Positions 25,286 through 33,594 are shown, counted from the stretch's first letter. The stretch is DNA of 43,307 nt from Micrococcales bacterium UBA2037 (GCA_002333405.1 DDBH01000013.1:14269-57575), one strand, 5' to 3'. Program-made: numbers and translations. The notes: generated by a model from the sequence alone, not told the origin.

Positions 25286-26473
25286 TTGAAAAGCGACAGA
25301 ACTACAAAATGGTTTGCAATTGCGGCCATAGCGCTGTTTGCAATAAACATGCGAACCGCGGTGAGCTCAGTATCACCAATTGTTACCTACATCCAAAAAG
25401 AGATATCGCTCCCAATTGTGACCATTGGGCTCTTGGGGCTGGCCGCACCGCTTGCCTTTGCAATTGCCACTTCCCTGGCTAATACCCCTGCCAGAAGAAT
25501 CGGTGTTGAAAAAACCCTGATTGGCACTGCCCTGTTGATTGTTGGAGGGCACGCGCTACGGGCCTTGGCCTGGGATTCAACCGCATTATTCGCCGGCAGC
25601 CTGATGAGCCTTTTAGGAATGGGAATTGGCAACATATTGCTGCCGGTGCTGGTCAGGAAATACTTTCCCAATCGAGTCGGGCTAGTTTCCAGTTTTTATA
25701 TTTCACTCACAGCCATAAGCGCAACGGCGGCCTCCTTCGTTGCGGTACCGGTAGCCGAGGCTGCCGGCTGGAGGCTCTCATTGGGCCAGTGGGGCTTTTT
25801 GGCAGTTCTGACGCTGTTGCCACTTCTGGCCCTTAGGCATAATTCAGTTCCCGAACAAAGAGAGCTGAACCAACCGCGCCAAAAAGCCATTTGGAGATCG
25901 CCAACAGCCTGGGCCATTTTTGGAACCCAGGGAATGACCTCGGTTTTCGGGTATGTCAGCTTTGCCTGGCTGCCGCTTTTGCTGCTTGAACACAACAACG
26001 TGACCGTCGGTCAGGCCGGTGCGCTGCTGTCGCTATTTGCAATCTTGGGCTTACCTGCCGCGCTGGTGGTGCCTGTTCTAGCCAGCAGATATCACAAGCT
26101 CCACGCACCAATCATCTGGTTTTCGAGCTCGATGGGCATGATCGGAGCGCTTGGGATTCTCTTTGGAGAAAGCTCAACGCTCTGGATCTGGGTGGCTGCC
26201 TTTGGTCTTGGTCCTGCGATGTTCCCACTTGCACTAACGCTGTTCAACCTGAGGTCTAGAACCAGAAGCACGGTTCTGGCTGTTAGCGCGTTTGGTCAGG
26301 GCATGAGCTACACCGTCACAACAGTGATTGTCTTTGCGGTTGGAGTATCCAGAGAGATCACTGGCGGCTGGGAGGCAACGCTCTGGATGTTCTTCGTGGT
26401 TGCGCTTATAAGTGCACTTATGGGAATTCAGATAGCCAAAAACCACTTCGTCGATGACGAACTAGTTCGATAG
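25286..26473 (+). CDS. MFS transporter, CynX/NimT family
   Basis: A 395-residue protein with about 12 membrane helices. The opening helix contains F-A-I-N-M-R-T-A-V-S-S-V-S-P-I, the hallmark of the CynX/NimT (cyanate/nitroimidazole) branch of MFS; motif-A residues are weak, as usual for that branch, and G-M-G-I-G-N-I-L-L-P-V-L in helix 4 also fits. The start is TTG with AGGAAG just upstream (overlapping the hisN stop by a few bases), so it is the last gene of the aroA-rsgA-hisN run. The substrate is unknown; efflux of small organic molecules is likely. It converges with, and overlaps by 12 bp, a small lipoprotein gene. Confidence 0.87.
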   Translation: MKSDRTTKWFAIAAIALFAINMRTAVSSVSPIVTYIQKEISLPIVTIGLLGLAAPLAFAIATSLANTPARRIGVEKTLIGTALLIVGGHALRALAWDSTALFAGSLMSLLGMGIGNILLPVLVRKYFPNRVGLVSSFYISLTAISATAASFVAVPVAEAAGWRLSLGQWGFLAVLTLLPLLALRHNSVPEQRELNQPRQKAIWRSPTAWAIFGTQGMTSVFGYVSFAWLPLLLLEHNNVTVGQAGALLSLFAILGLPAALVVPVLASRYHKLHAPIIWFSSSMGMIGALGILFGESSTLWIWVAAFGLGPAMFPLALTLFNLRSRTRSTVLAVSAFGQGMSYTVTTVIVFAVGVSREITGGWEATLWMFFVVALISALMGIQIAKNHFVDDELVR

Positions 26474-26827
26474 CTCAATCCCGTATTCAGAACACTTCTG
26501 TGCAATGTCCGCGGTAATCTCCTGAATCTTGGTGGAGGTTCCCTGGGCTGAGTCGGTTTTGCCTAGCTCGCCGGCAAGCTCCCGGATGGAATCGGCAAGC
26601 TCAGTTGACAGCAGAAAATCAACCTGTTTCCCAACCAGCTGATCAAGTTGGTCGATGACTCCGGAATCAACCAGTCCAGATTCGTAGGCTGAAGAAAGTC
26701 CAGACAGAGTTGAGCTGAGCGCCCTGCAGGCTGCTGCGTCAGCGGCAGTGGCTGCAACATCCTGGACACTGCATCCTGCCAACAGCAGAGTGCTCGCGAC
26801 TGCGAGGGAAATTTTCAAGGAGTTCAT
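26462..26827 (-). CDS. Small predicted lipoprotein
   Basis: A 121-residue protein with a clear lipoprotein signal: M-N-S-L-K, a hydrophobic core, then the lipobox L-L-A-G-C with C19 as the lipidation site. The mature part is alpha-helical and alanine/serine-rich, without a recognisable domain; it contains two more cysteines, in A-A-C-R near 34 and Q-K-C-S near 112, that could form a disulfide. It should be anchored on the outer face of the membrane. TACACT lies 9 nt before the ATG as a possible -10. Family unknown to me; small helical lipoproteins of this sort are common in Microbacteriaceae. Confidence 0.8.
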   Translation of the reverse strand: MNSLKISLAVASTLLLAGCSVQDVAATAADAAACRALSSTLSGLSSAYESGLVDSGVIDQLDQLVGKQVDFLLSTELADSIRELAGELGKTDSAQGTSTKIQEITADIAQKCSEYGIELSN

Positions 26828-26936
26828 GGCCTGAACAGTGTAAATCCGCAGCCACTAGTTAGCCTGAAGGCTCACGCTGTGGGAGTAATTATTAGTAATA
26901 GGGACTGTGACAAGGGTTTGTCTGGTTACACTTCCC

Positions 26937-26942
26937 TAGTCT
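26937..26942 (+). promoter_or_regulatory. Candidate -10 box of cysK
   Basis: TAGTCT lies 17 bp before the cysK ATG; a start near 26949 would leave a leader just long enough for the GAGGA site at 26951-26955. The -35 is weak (GGGTTT at 17 bp spacing). Confidence 0.35.
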
Positions 26943-26959
26943 TAGCTAGTGAGGAACAG

Positions 26960-27910
26960 ATGCGCGTCTATCAGAACATAACCGAAGTTTTTGGCAACAC
27001 CCCTCTGGTTCAGCTCAACCAAATTACTGATGGTGCCGCGGCAACAGTGCTCGCAAAACTAGAGTTTTATAACCCGTCATCCTCAGTAAAAGACCGGCTT
27101 GGCATTGCCATGGTGAATGCGGCTGAGAAATCAGGCGAGCTGGCACCGGGCGGCACAATCATCGAGGCAACCAGCGGAAACACTGGTATTTCCTTGGCCA
27201 TGGTGGGAGCGGCCAGGGGCTACCGAACCATTATTGTGATGCCAGAGTCGATGAGCCTGGAACGCAAGATTTTGATTCGCGCCTACGGGGCCGAGCTATT
27301 CCTGACTCCAGCCGCAGAAGGCATGAAGGGTTCGGTTGCCAAAGCTGAGGAGCTTGGTGCAAGCATCGAAGGCTCGATCCTGGTTCGTCAATTCGACAAT
27401 CAAGCAGGCCCTGCCATTCACCGCGAGACTACTGCAGAAGAAATTTGGGCGGACACTGATGGTCAGGTTGCTGCTGTTGTTGCAGGTAGCGGTACCGGTG
27501 GAACCATCACGGGCGTCTCACAGCGACTAAAGGAACTAAACCCGAAGATCAAGACTTTTGCGGTCCAGCCAGCCGCCTCCCCGCTGTTGACTGGAGGCGA
27601 GGCCGCCGGTCATCCACTGGCTGGAATTGGACCAAACTTCATTCCGTCGGTGCTGGACACTTTCGCCTACGACGAAGTAATCAGCGTGGAAAACGGAACT
27701 GCGTTTGAATACGCACGACGAGCAAGTGCCGAGGAGGGAATCCTCGCAGGAATCTCATCTGGTGCGTCGCTCTGGGCAGCAAGAGAAGTTGCAAACCGAC
27801 CTGAATTTGCCGGCAAGATCGTAGTGGTGATCGTTCCTTCCTTTGGAGAACGATACGTTTCGTCGACTCTTTACCGTGATCTACAAGAAGAATATCAGAC
27901 CAAATCTTGA
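26960..27910 (+). CDS. cysK: Cysteine synthase A (O-acetylserine sulfhydrylase)
   Basis: A 316-residue PLP enzyme that makes cysteine from O-acetylserine and sulfide. The cofactor lysine is K44 in N-P-S-S-S-V-K-D-R, the substrate loop is T-S-G-N-T-G (71-76), and the phosphate-binding G-S-G-T-G-G-T lies near 175-181. The ATG at 26960 is preceded by GAGGAAC and gives the standard N-terminus M-R-V-Y-Q-N-I-T-E-V-F-G-N-T-P; a longer frame beginning 81 bp earlier adds unmatched residues. cysE overlaps its stop (TTGA), so the cysteine synthase complex partners are co-expressed. The C-terminal Y-Q-T-K-S follows a normal-length core. Confidence 0.97.
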   Translation: MRVYQNITEVFGNTPLVQLNQITDGAAATVLAKLEFYNPSSSVKDRLGIAMVNAAEKSGELAPGGTIIEATSGNTGISLAMVGAARGYRTIIVMPESMSLERKILIRAYGAELFLTPAAEGMKGSVAKAEELGASIEGSILVRQFDNQAGPAIHRETTAEEIWADTDGQVAAVVAGSGTGGTITGVSQRLKELNPKIKTFAVQPAASPLLTGGEAAGHPLAGIGPNFIPSVLDTFAYDEVISVENGTAFEYARRASAEEGILAGISSGASLWAAREVANRPEFAGKIVVVIVPSFGERYVSSTLYRDLQEEYQTKS

Positions 27911-28437
27911 GCATTAGAGATGACTTCAAAGCTGGACTCGAACGAGATCCGGCTACTTTAAGTGCCTGGGAGCTGTTCTTCACCTCCCCCGGGCTTCACG
28001 CAATTTGGATCTACCGAATTGCTCATAGACTCTGGCACCTAAAACTAAGAACCCTCTCTCGCATGGTTTCCAACTATGCCAAGTTCTTTACAGCAATTGA
28101 GATTCACCCCGGAGCCACTATCGGCAACCGCTTGGTAATTGACCACGGAGTGGGAGTGGTGATTGGCGAGACTGCAGTGATCGGCGATGACGTATTGATT
28201 TACCACGGGGTTACCCTCGGTGGCAAGACGCTGGACCCAGTCAAGCGCCACCCGACAGTTGGTGACAGAGTGATTATTGGTGCAGGTGCAAAACTGATCG
28301 GAAACATAACTATCGGTAATGACTGCGCAGTTGGGGCAAATGCGGTTGTGACCAAGCCAATGCCGGCCGGGACCGTTGCGGTTGGCGTGAATGCCAGACT
28401 GCTCAACATGACCGGCGACGATTTTTACCTGATCTAG
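27907..28437 (+). CDS. cysE: Serine O-acetyltransferase
   Basis: A 176-residue hexapeptide-repeat enzyme that acetylates serine with acetyl-CoA to give O-acetylserine for CysK. The N-terminal helical part includes E-R-D-P-A and S-P-G-L-H-A-I-W-I-Y-R-I-A-H-R-L-W, standard for the family; the left-handed beta-helix begins near 60 with I-H-P-G-A-T-I-G and includes the catalytic I-D-H-G-V-G-V-V-I-G-E-T. The TTG start overlaps the cysK stop and gives the expected N-terminus. It is shorter than E. coli CysE (273) because it lacks the long N-terminal region, as in many Gram-positives. The C-terminal tail ends in D-D-F-Y-L-I; a terminal isoleucine is what the CysK active site recognises in the synthase complex. 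Confidence 0.95.
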   Translation: MSIRDDFKAGLERDPATLSAWELFFTSPGLHAIWIYRIAHRLWHLKLRTLSRMVSNYAKFFTAIEIHPGATIGNRLVIDHGVGVVIGETAVIGDDVLIYHGVTLGGKTLDPVKRHPTVGDRVIIGAGAKLIGNITIGNDCAVGANAVVTKPMPAGTVAVGVNARLLNMTGDDFYLI

Positions 28438-28446
28438 TTCTGCGTC

Positions 28447-28812
28447 TCAACCCCTGCTGGCTTTTTCGGCAAGTAACTTACGCTTTTCAGCAACCAGTTT
28501 TTCTATTAGCTGCAGTGGGATTCTCTGGTCGAAGCCGAACTGAAATCCACCCTTGGAGCACTTGTATTGCCCCAGCTCGCTAAGAGTGTTTGTGATCACA
28601 ATGGAGCTGTGCGGAAAATAGCTGAGATGGTTCTTGAAGCAGGCGTAGCCAGCCATCACTATTCCGCCTTCAATCACCGCTGGCATGCCGTAGGAGATGC
28701 CCTCCTCGGCCGCTGGGACTAGCTGCAGCAGTTTGGATCTGAGATCATCCAAACCGGCGCGCTGCTCCGCGCTGAACTGGCTTAGATAAAGATCTACGTC
28801 CCTAGCTGACAT
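28447..28812 (-). CDS. DUF1801 / YdhG-like small protein
   Basis: A 121-residue soluble protein matching the DUF1801 (YdhG/Fra-like) fold, seen in the S-Y-G-M-P-A-V motif near 40-46, the F-K-N-H-L-S-Y-F-P stretch near 58-66 and the C-S-K-G-G-F-Q-F near 84-91 (usual family motif: S-K-G-T-I-x-F). Some relatives bind iron (frataxin-like Fra of Bacillus), but the role of this group is not settled. The gene follows an EamA exporter by 9 bp in the same direction and has TAGCAT 6 nt before its ATG, so it may also have its own leaderless promoter. Confidence 0.82.
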   Translation of the reverse strand: MSARDVDLYLSQFSAEQRAGLDDLRSKLLQLVPAAEEGISYGMPAVIEGGIVMAGYACFKNHLSYFPHSSIVITNTLSELGQYKCSKGGFQFGFDQRIPLQLIEKLVAEKRKLLAEKASRG

Positions 28813-28818
28813 GCCTAA

Positions 28819-28824
28819 ATGCTA
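28819..28824 (-). promoter_or_regulatory. Candidate -10 box of the DUF1801 gene (leaderless)
   Basis: On the minus strand TAGCAT starts with the TAG stop of the upstream EamA gene and is followed by six bases (TTAGGC) and ATG. As at the metX/MFS junction, the stop codon supplies the TA of the hexamer, so chance must be considered. Confidence 0.3.
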
Positions 28825-29718
28825 TCCAGCGGTTTCGGGTATGTCCCGTTTTCGCTCCGTGCCGCCGGCCAAATAGAGACCGACCGCGATCAGCGGCAGA
28901 CCAACAGCTAGACCAGTTGTGATTGGCTCAGCCAAAAAAATGATGCCCAAGGACAGCGCTACCGCAGTGTTCACGTAGGTAATTAGGGTTGCCTTGACCG
29001 GACCGACTTCCTTGATTAGCTGGAAGAAGATCACGAAGGCCAAGGCTGAACAAACTAGACCCAGCACCACCAGCGCCAAGATACTCTTGGCCGAAGCGTC
29101 AGAGAATTCTGGGACGATATTCGGAAGCGAAAAAGGTGCGTAGATTGTGGCGACAAGCGCCATGCTAATGCCAATCACAGATGCGCTTGGAACCTCCTGG
29201 AGCTTCCGGTTGGCAATGATAGGCGCGATCGAATAGCCAACAGCCGCGAGCACAACCATCAGCACATACACCGGATTGACAGTCCCCAGAAAGGAATCGA
29301 TTCCAACCAGCGCCGCGACTCCAATAAAGCCGATTACCATCCCGGTCAAAGACCTGGGACGAAGTGCTTTGCGGTCCTTTAGGAAAATTGCCAGCACCGC
29401 AACCGCGAAAAATGGCACGGTCGCAATCAAGAGACCGGCCAACCCTGAGGAAATGTGCTTTTCACTCTCGGTGATCAAAAACCAAGGCCCAACCATTTCA
29501 ATCAGCGCAAACAATGCAACGTAACGCCAGGCGCGAAGTGCCTTGATGAGGCCGCCGGTGATTGCTGCATAGGGAACCAAGACCAGGGCACCCAAGAAGG
29601 TTCTGGCAAAGACGATTGTTGGAGTTGAGAAGCTCTCTAGAGCCAGTGCGATAAAGAAGTATGGGAGGCCCCAGAATAGGCCAGCCAGCGAGAACAGAAT
29701 CAAACCTCTAGACGACAC
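28822..29718 (-). CDS. EamA/DMT-family transporter (RhaT/YdcZ-like exporter)
   Basis: A 298-residue membrane protein with ten predicted helices arranged as two EamA repeats. The first opens with F-S-L-A-G-L-F-W-G-L-P-Y-F-F-I-A; the repeat ends carry typical E-K-H-I-S-S-G-L-A-G-L-L and the second repeat has P-V-K-A-T-L-I-T-Y-V-N-T-A-V-A followed by L-A-E-P-I-T. These proteins export metabolites or amino acids; the substrate is unknown. The GTG start has no Shine-Dalgarno, and TACCAT lies 6 nt upstream. The cytoplasmic C-terminal tail is short and charged. It probably precedes the DUF1801 gene in one transcript. Confidence 0.88.
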   Translation of the reverse strand: MSSRGLILFSLAGLFWGLPYFFIALALESFSTPTIVFARTFLGALVLVPYAAITGGLIKALRAWRYVALFALIEMVGPWFLITESEKHISSGLAGLLIATVPFFAVAVLAIFLKDRKALRPRSLTGMVIGFIGVAALVGIDSFLGTVNPVYVLMVVLAAVGYSIAPIIANRKLQEVPSASVIGISMALVATIYAPFSLPNIVPEFSDASAKSILALVVLGLVCSALAFVIFFQLIKEVGPVKATLITYVNTAVALSLGIIFLAEPITTGLAVGLPLIAVGLYLAGGTERKRDIPETAG

Positions 29719-29724
29719 CAGCCA

Positions 29725-29730
29725 ATGGTA
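29725..29730 (-). promoter_or_regulatory. Candidate -10 box of the EamA gene (leaderless)
   Basis: TACCAT on the minus strand is followed by TGGCTG and the GTG start, giving the 6-nt spacing seen at other starts in this window that lack a Shine-Dalgarno. Confidence 0.35.
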
Positions 29731-29775
29731 GTGCCCAGAAGGACTAATAACTAACCAACTAGAGTTGTAAAAACT

Positions 29776-30375
29776 ATGACCTCTTCACCATTAGAAAAAC
29801 CTGCCCACACCAATGCCGACCTGCACCCATTAGTGGCTGGCCGCTGGAGTCCGAGAATCTTTGATTCGAGCTATGAGCTCACTGACTCCCAAGCCATGAG
29901 CCTTGGTGAGGCCTTCCGCTGGAGCCCATCATCTTCCAACCAGCAACCGTGGCATGTAGTGATTCTGAGATCAGGCACCAGCCTGTTTGATGAGATCTCT
30001 GAATCTGGGCTGGGTGGCTTTAATCAGGCCTGGGCGCCAAAATCTTCTGCCTATGCCGTATTGCTTGCGGATCAGCTATTTGAAGGCAAACCAAGAAACC
30101 AGGCGGCCACGTTTTTCGATGTTGGTCTGGCGGCCAGTCAGCTTGTTACTCAAACCGAAGCGATGGGGCTCAGGGCTCACTACATGGGAGGCATAAACCC
30201 AGAAGCAGTAGCTAAGACAGTCGGAACTAAGGATCAGGACGTAATCTGCGTTATTGCAATCGGCAAGCAGGGCACCCTGGAGAACCAGAGTGCCGAGCTG
30301 GTCGAGCGTGAGCAGTTGGAGCGAACTCGAAAAGAGCCTGGCGAAGTCTATTCAATAGACTCCAAGGCTAACTAG
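29776..30375 (+). CDS. Nitroreductase-family flavoprotein
   Basis: A 199-residue FMN protein of the nitroreductase superfamily. It has the N-terminal R-W-S-P-R-I-F motif (the R-R-S-x-R-x-F pattern that grips FMN), A-F-R-W-S-P-S-S-S-N-Q-Q-P-W near 44-57, and a second FMN-binding area around D-V-G-L-A-A-S-Q-L near 116-124. Proteins of this kind reduce quinones, nitroaromatics or other acceptors with NAD(P)H; the natural substrate is unknown. No Shine-Dalgarno is evident; TAGAGT at 29760-29765 could be the -10 of a nearly leaderless mRNA. Its TAG stop overlaps the typA stop in a shared CTAG. Confidence 0.88.
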   Translation: MTSSPLEKPAHTNADLHPLVAGRWSPRIFDSSYELTDSQAMSLGEAFRWSPSSSNQQPWHVVILRSGTSLFDEISESGLGGFNQAWAPKSSAYAVLLADQLFEGKPRNQAATFFDVGLAASQLVTQTEAMGLRAHYMGGINPEAVAKTVGTKDQDVICVIAIGKQGTLENQSAELVEREQLERTRKEPGEVYSIDSKAN

Positions 30376-32279
30376 TTCTCGGACGCACGCTTCCTGGCAG
30401 AAACCTGGCGGGCACGGACGTTGGCATCCAGCTCGAGCTTGCGAATTCGAATTGCATCAGGGGTTACCTCAACACACTCGTCCTCGCGTGCGAACTCCAA
30501 GCACTCCTCCAACGAAAGCTTCTTCGGAGGGGTTAGGCCAACAAAGTTGTCAGCGGAAGCAGCACGCATGTTAGTTAGCTGCTTTTCCTTGGTGATGTTG
30601 ATGTCCATGTCATCAGCCCTGGAGTTCTCCCCCACGACCATTCCGGCATAAACCTCGCTGGTTGGCTCGACAAAGAATGCGCCACGCTCTTGGAGAGCGA
30701 TCATGGCAAACGGAGTTGCAACACCGGCACGGTCTGCAACCATCGAACCGTTTTGACGAGTGGTGATTGGTCCGAACCATGGCTCGTAACCGGCAGCCAG
30801 GGCGTTGGCAATACCGGCACCCTTGGTTGTGGTCAAGAACTCAGTTCTAAAGCCAATTAGTCCACGGGATGGAACCTTGAATTCGATGCGCACCCAGCCG
30901 GTGCCGTTGTTGGTCATGTTGACCATTCGGCCCTTGCGAGCGGCCAAAAGCTGAGTCACAGCACCCAGGAACTCTTCTGGAGTATCAATGGTCAGATCTT
31001 CAACCGGCTCGTGAACCTTGCCATCGATTTTCTTGGTTACTACCTGCGGCTTACCGACAGTCAGTTCATAACCCTCGCGACGCATCTGCTCAACCAAAAT
31101 GGCCAAAGCAAGTTCGCCTCGACCCTGAACTTCCCATGCGTCTGGACGCTCGGTTGGAAGGACCTGAATTGAGACGTTACCGATTAGTTCGCGGTCAAGG
31201 CGGTCTTTCACCAAACGAGCGGTGATTTTCGCGCCCTTTACTCGGCCAGCCATTGGTGAGGTGTTGATACCAACAGTCATCGAGATAGCCGGGTCGTCAA
31301 CCCTAATAAGCGGCAGTGGTCGAACATCATTTGGGTCACAAAGTGATTCACCAATGGTGATGTCTTCAATTCCAGCAACGGCGACAATGTCTCCTGGGCC
31401 AGCCTTTTCAATTGGCAATCGCTCCAGCGCCTTGGTTCCAAGCAGCTCGGTAATCTTCACATTCTGCGTGGTGCCGTCCTGGCGAACCCAAGCAACAGTC
31501 TGACCCTTTTTGATATCGCCATTGAAGATTCTCAGCAGCGCCAAGCGGCCGAGGAATGGTGATGCGTCCAGGTTAGTAACGTGAGCCTGCAGTGGCGCAC
31601 CCTCTTCGTAGGAAGGGGCTGGGATGTATTTCAGGATCGCCTCGAATAGTGGCTCTAGGTCCTCTGAGTCTGGCAGTTCGCCATCATTAGGCTTGTTTAG
31701 TGATGCTCGACCAGCTCGGCCGGAAGCGTAAATAACGGGTAGGTCCAAGATTGCGTCTACATCCAAATCTGGCACTGTGTCGTTGAGGTCCGAAGCAAGA
31801 CCCAACAGTAGGTCATGGCTTTCTTCAACTACCTCATCGATTCGGGCGTCAGGTCGGTCAGTCTTGTTGACAAGCAGCACCACTGGAAGCCTTGCTTCCA
31901 GTGCCTTGCGAAGCACAAACCTGGTCTGTGGCAACGGGCCTTCAGATGCGTCCACTAGCAACAGCACTCCGTCAACCATTGACAATCCACGCTCGACCTC
32001 GCCACCGAAGTCAGCGTGACCGGGGGTGTCGATAACGTTCAAGACGATTGACTCACCCTTGGCGGCAGAACCTTCGTAGCGAACCGCGGTGTTCTTGGCA
32101 AGGATGGTAATTCCCTTTTCGCGCTCTAGGTCACCTGAGTCCATAACGCGCTCATCAACAGTGCCGTGAGTGGCAAAGGAGTTGGTTTGGCGCAACATGG
32201 CGTCAACCAAAGTTGTCTTGCCGTGGTCAACGTGTGCAACGATCGCTAGATTTCTAAGCGCGCTGTTTTGCTTTTTCAT
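30372..32279 (-). CDS. typA: Ribosome-binding translational GTPase TypA/BipA
   Basis: A 635-residue EF-G-like GTPase. G motifs near the N-terminus: A-H-V-D-H-G-K-T-T-L (G1), R-E-K-G-I-T-I (G2), D-T-P-G-H-A-D-F-G-G-E-V (G3) and N-K-T-D-R-P-D-A-R (G4). An EF-Tu-like domain 2, EF-G domains III and V, and the BipA-specific C-terminal domain (N-K-P..., R-G-L-I-G-F-R-T-E-F) follow. It acts on the ribosome in assembly and under cold or other stress. The ATG has AAGG six bases upstream. A strong hairpin (32306-32324) lies in its 5' leader. It converges with the nitroreductase gene and diverges from a P-loop protein. Confidence 0.97.
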   Translation of the reverse strand: MKKQNSALRNLAIVAHVDHGKTTLVDAMLRQTNSFATHGTVDERVMDSGDLEREKGITILAKNTAVRYEGSAAKGESIVLNVIDTPGHADFGGEVERGLSMVDGVLLLVDASEGPLPQTRFVLRKALEARLPVVLLVNKTDRPDARIDEVVEESHDLLLGLASDLNDTVPDLDVDAILDLPVIYASGRAGRASLNKPNDGELPDSEDLEPLFEAILKYIPAPSYEEGAPLQAHVTNLDASPFLGRLALLRIFNGDIKKGQTVAWVRQDGTTQNVKITELLGTKALERLPIEKAGPGDIVAVAGIEDITIGESLCDPNDVRPLPLIRVDDPAISMTVGINTSPMAGRVKGAKITARLVKDRLDRELIGNVSIQVLPTERPDAWEVQGRGELALAILVEQMRREGYELTVGKPQVVTKKIDGKVHEPVEDLTIDTPEEFLGAVTQLLAARKGRMVNMTNNGTGWVRIEFKVPSRGLIGFRTEFLTTTKGAGIANALAAGYEPWFGPITTRQNGSMVADRAGVATPFAMIALQERGAFFVEPTSEVYAGMVVGENSRADDMDINITKEKQLTNMRAASADNFVGLTPPKKLSLEECLEFAREDECVEVTPDAIRIRKLELDANVRARQVSARKRASEN

Positions 32280-32305
32280 AAAAAACCTTGGGGTAAATAA
32301 ATAGA

Positions 32306-32324
32306 GGAGGCTGATGCAGCCTCC
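32306..32324. repeat. Hairpin GGAGGCTG-ATG-CAGCCTCC in the typA divergent region
   Basis: An exact 8-bp inverted repeat (32306-32313 with 32317-32324) with a 3-nt loop that reads ATG on the plus strand. On the plus strand it hides a possible Shine-Dalgarno and start codon of the kinase-like gene; on the minus strand it stands 27-45 nt before the typA ATG and is followed by the T-rich stretch TCTATTTATTTA. Confidence 0.6.
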
Positions 32325-32345
32325 ACAAGTCTATTGCCATGCGCC

Positions 32346-32351
32346 TAAACT
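32346..32351 (+). promoter_or_regulatory. Candidate -10 box of the P-loop gene (leaderless)
   Basis: TAAACT is followed by seven bases (TTGGGGT) and ATG at 32359. This spacing supports a leaderless start there, though TTGGGG might also act as a weak ribosome site. Confidence 0.4.
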
Positions 32352-32358
32352 TTGGGGT

Positions 32359-32955
32359 ATGCCCGCAAAAATACTTGATGCCGAACAGGGGCTTGAATTT
32401 GCGGTCAGGGCCTGTGAAGAGCTTCTAGATAAACATAATTCACCGGTTGTGCTGATAGATGGCAGGGCTGGGAGTGGCAAAACACATTTTGCAAAAGCCC
32501 TTAGCGAGAGAATATTTCAGTCACAGCGCCAACTTCCAAAGGTGATTCAAATGGACGACATCTATCCCGGTTGGGACGGATTGCGAGCTGGTGCGCAGTA
32601 TTTGAATCAACATATCTTGACACCGATAACACAGGGCCAAGCCGCCTCCTGGCAAATCTGGGACTGGGGCAATAACCAGCGCGGTGCTCCAACCGAGCCC
32701 GCCAATGGCTGGCGCAGCTTTGAAGGCGGAAACCTGGTGATTGTCGAGGGCTGCGGTTCGATTTCAAAAGCAGCCCGCGATCTAGCGCAGATTTGTATTT
32801 GGGTTGAGAGCGATGCGCCAACCCGGAAACAGCGATACAGCGATCGCGATGACGGCATCTTCGACGAGTTTTATCTAGCGTGGTCCATCCAGGAGGATGA
32901 GTTCTACCAAGCCGAGTCGAGCCAAGAATTGGCCGACCTAATTATTTCTAACTAA
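32359..32955 (+). CDS. P-loop ATP-binding protein, uridine-kinase-like
   Basis: About 198 residues with a Walker A motif G-R-A-G-S-G-K-T (35-42), a following D-D-I-Y-P-G-W-D-G-L segment like the substrate loop of uridine/phosphoribulokinase-type enzymes, and V-E-G-C-G-S as the Walker B equivalent. The late R-K-Q-R-Y-S-D-R-D-D may be a lid. Actinobacterial homologues are usually annotated as ATP-binding or uridine kinase-like; the phosphate acceptor is not known. I prefer ATG 32359 (M-P-A-K-I-L-D-A) because of its -10 spacing; ATG 32314, preceded by AGAGGAGG but buried in a perfect hairpin, would add 15 residues. It converges on dedA with a 4-bp overlap. Confidence 0.75.
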   Translation: MPAKILDAEQGLEFAVRACEELLDKHNSPVVLIDGRAGSGKTHFAKALSERIFQSQRQLPKVIQMDDIYPGWDGLRAGAQYLNQHILTPITQGQAASWQIWDWGNNQRGAPTEPANGWRSFEGGNLVIVEGCGSISKAARDLAQICIWVESDAPTRKQRYSDRDDGIFDEFYLAWSIQEDEFYQAESSQELADLIISN

Positions 32956-33587
32956 ACCCGGTTCGCGCGCCAGGTTCGGACGCCGGCAATCACGCTCATG
33001 GTGATCACGACAATTGCAATCACATAGACCGCTGATCGAACTGCTGGAATCGAATAGGTGAGATACCCGGCAAGAGTGAGCCCGCAGCCCCAGAGCGTCG
33101 CACCAACGGCATTGGCGCTGAAGAACTTGTAGTAATTCATCTTGCTGATTCCAGCAAGCGCCGGAATGATAACTCGACCCCAGGGCACAAATCTGGCAAC
33201 CACAATCGACCACCAGCCATAGCGCTCATAGAACTGGTCCGAGCGAACTATTGCCCGCTTCAACCACTTGCCCTGGCGCTTGTCGAGATAGGGCCTACCA
33301 AAGTGCCGCCCAAGTGTGTAGCCGACCTGATCGCCCAACCAGGCGGCGATTCCAACGCCGATGACCATCGCAAAAATGTTGATGCTGTCTTGGTGCGCCG
33401 CTGCCACCAAACCTGCAGCAAAGACCAGAGAGTCGCCTGTAATAAATGGGATGAATGCACCAATAAACAGGCCAGTGCCGGCAAAAACTAACCCGAAGAC
33501 AGCCGCATAAAAAAGATATGGGCCGATAACGTCAAACCAACCAATGATGTCGTCAGAGACCGACAGCCGAATAGTTGGGGAAGTCAC
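32952..33587 (-). CDS. DedA-family membrane protein (VTT domain)
   Basis: A 211-residue membrane protein of the DedA/SNARE-associated group. The typical elements are F-I-G-A-F-I-P-F-I-T-G-D-S-L near 40-54 and F-V-P-W-G-R-V-I-I-P-A-L-A-G near 133-146, with G-Y-x-L-G-R-H-F-G-R-P between. DedA proteins are proposed undecaprenyl-phosphate or phospholipid flippases needed for envelope and proton-gradient homeostasis. The start is a GTG with no Shine-Dalgarno but with TAGACT 7 nt upstream. The gene follows ychF by 18 bp in the same direction, so it may be transcribed both from ychF and from its own promoter. Confidence 0.9.
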   Translation of the reverse strand: MTSPTIRLSVSDDIIGWFDVIGPYLFYAAVFGLVFAGTGLFIGAFIPFITGDSLVFAAGLVAAAHQDSINIFAMVIGVGIAAWLGDQVGYTLGRHFGRPYLDKRQGKWLKRAIVRSDQFYERYGWWSIVVARFVPWGRVIIPALAGISKMNYYKFFSANAVGATLWGCGLTLAGYLTYSIPAVRSAVYVIAIVVITMSVIAGVRTWRANRV

Positions 33588-33594
33588 GCTGTCA

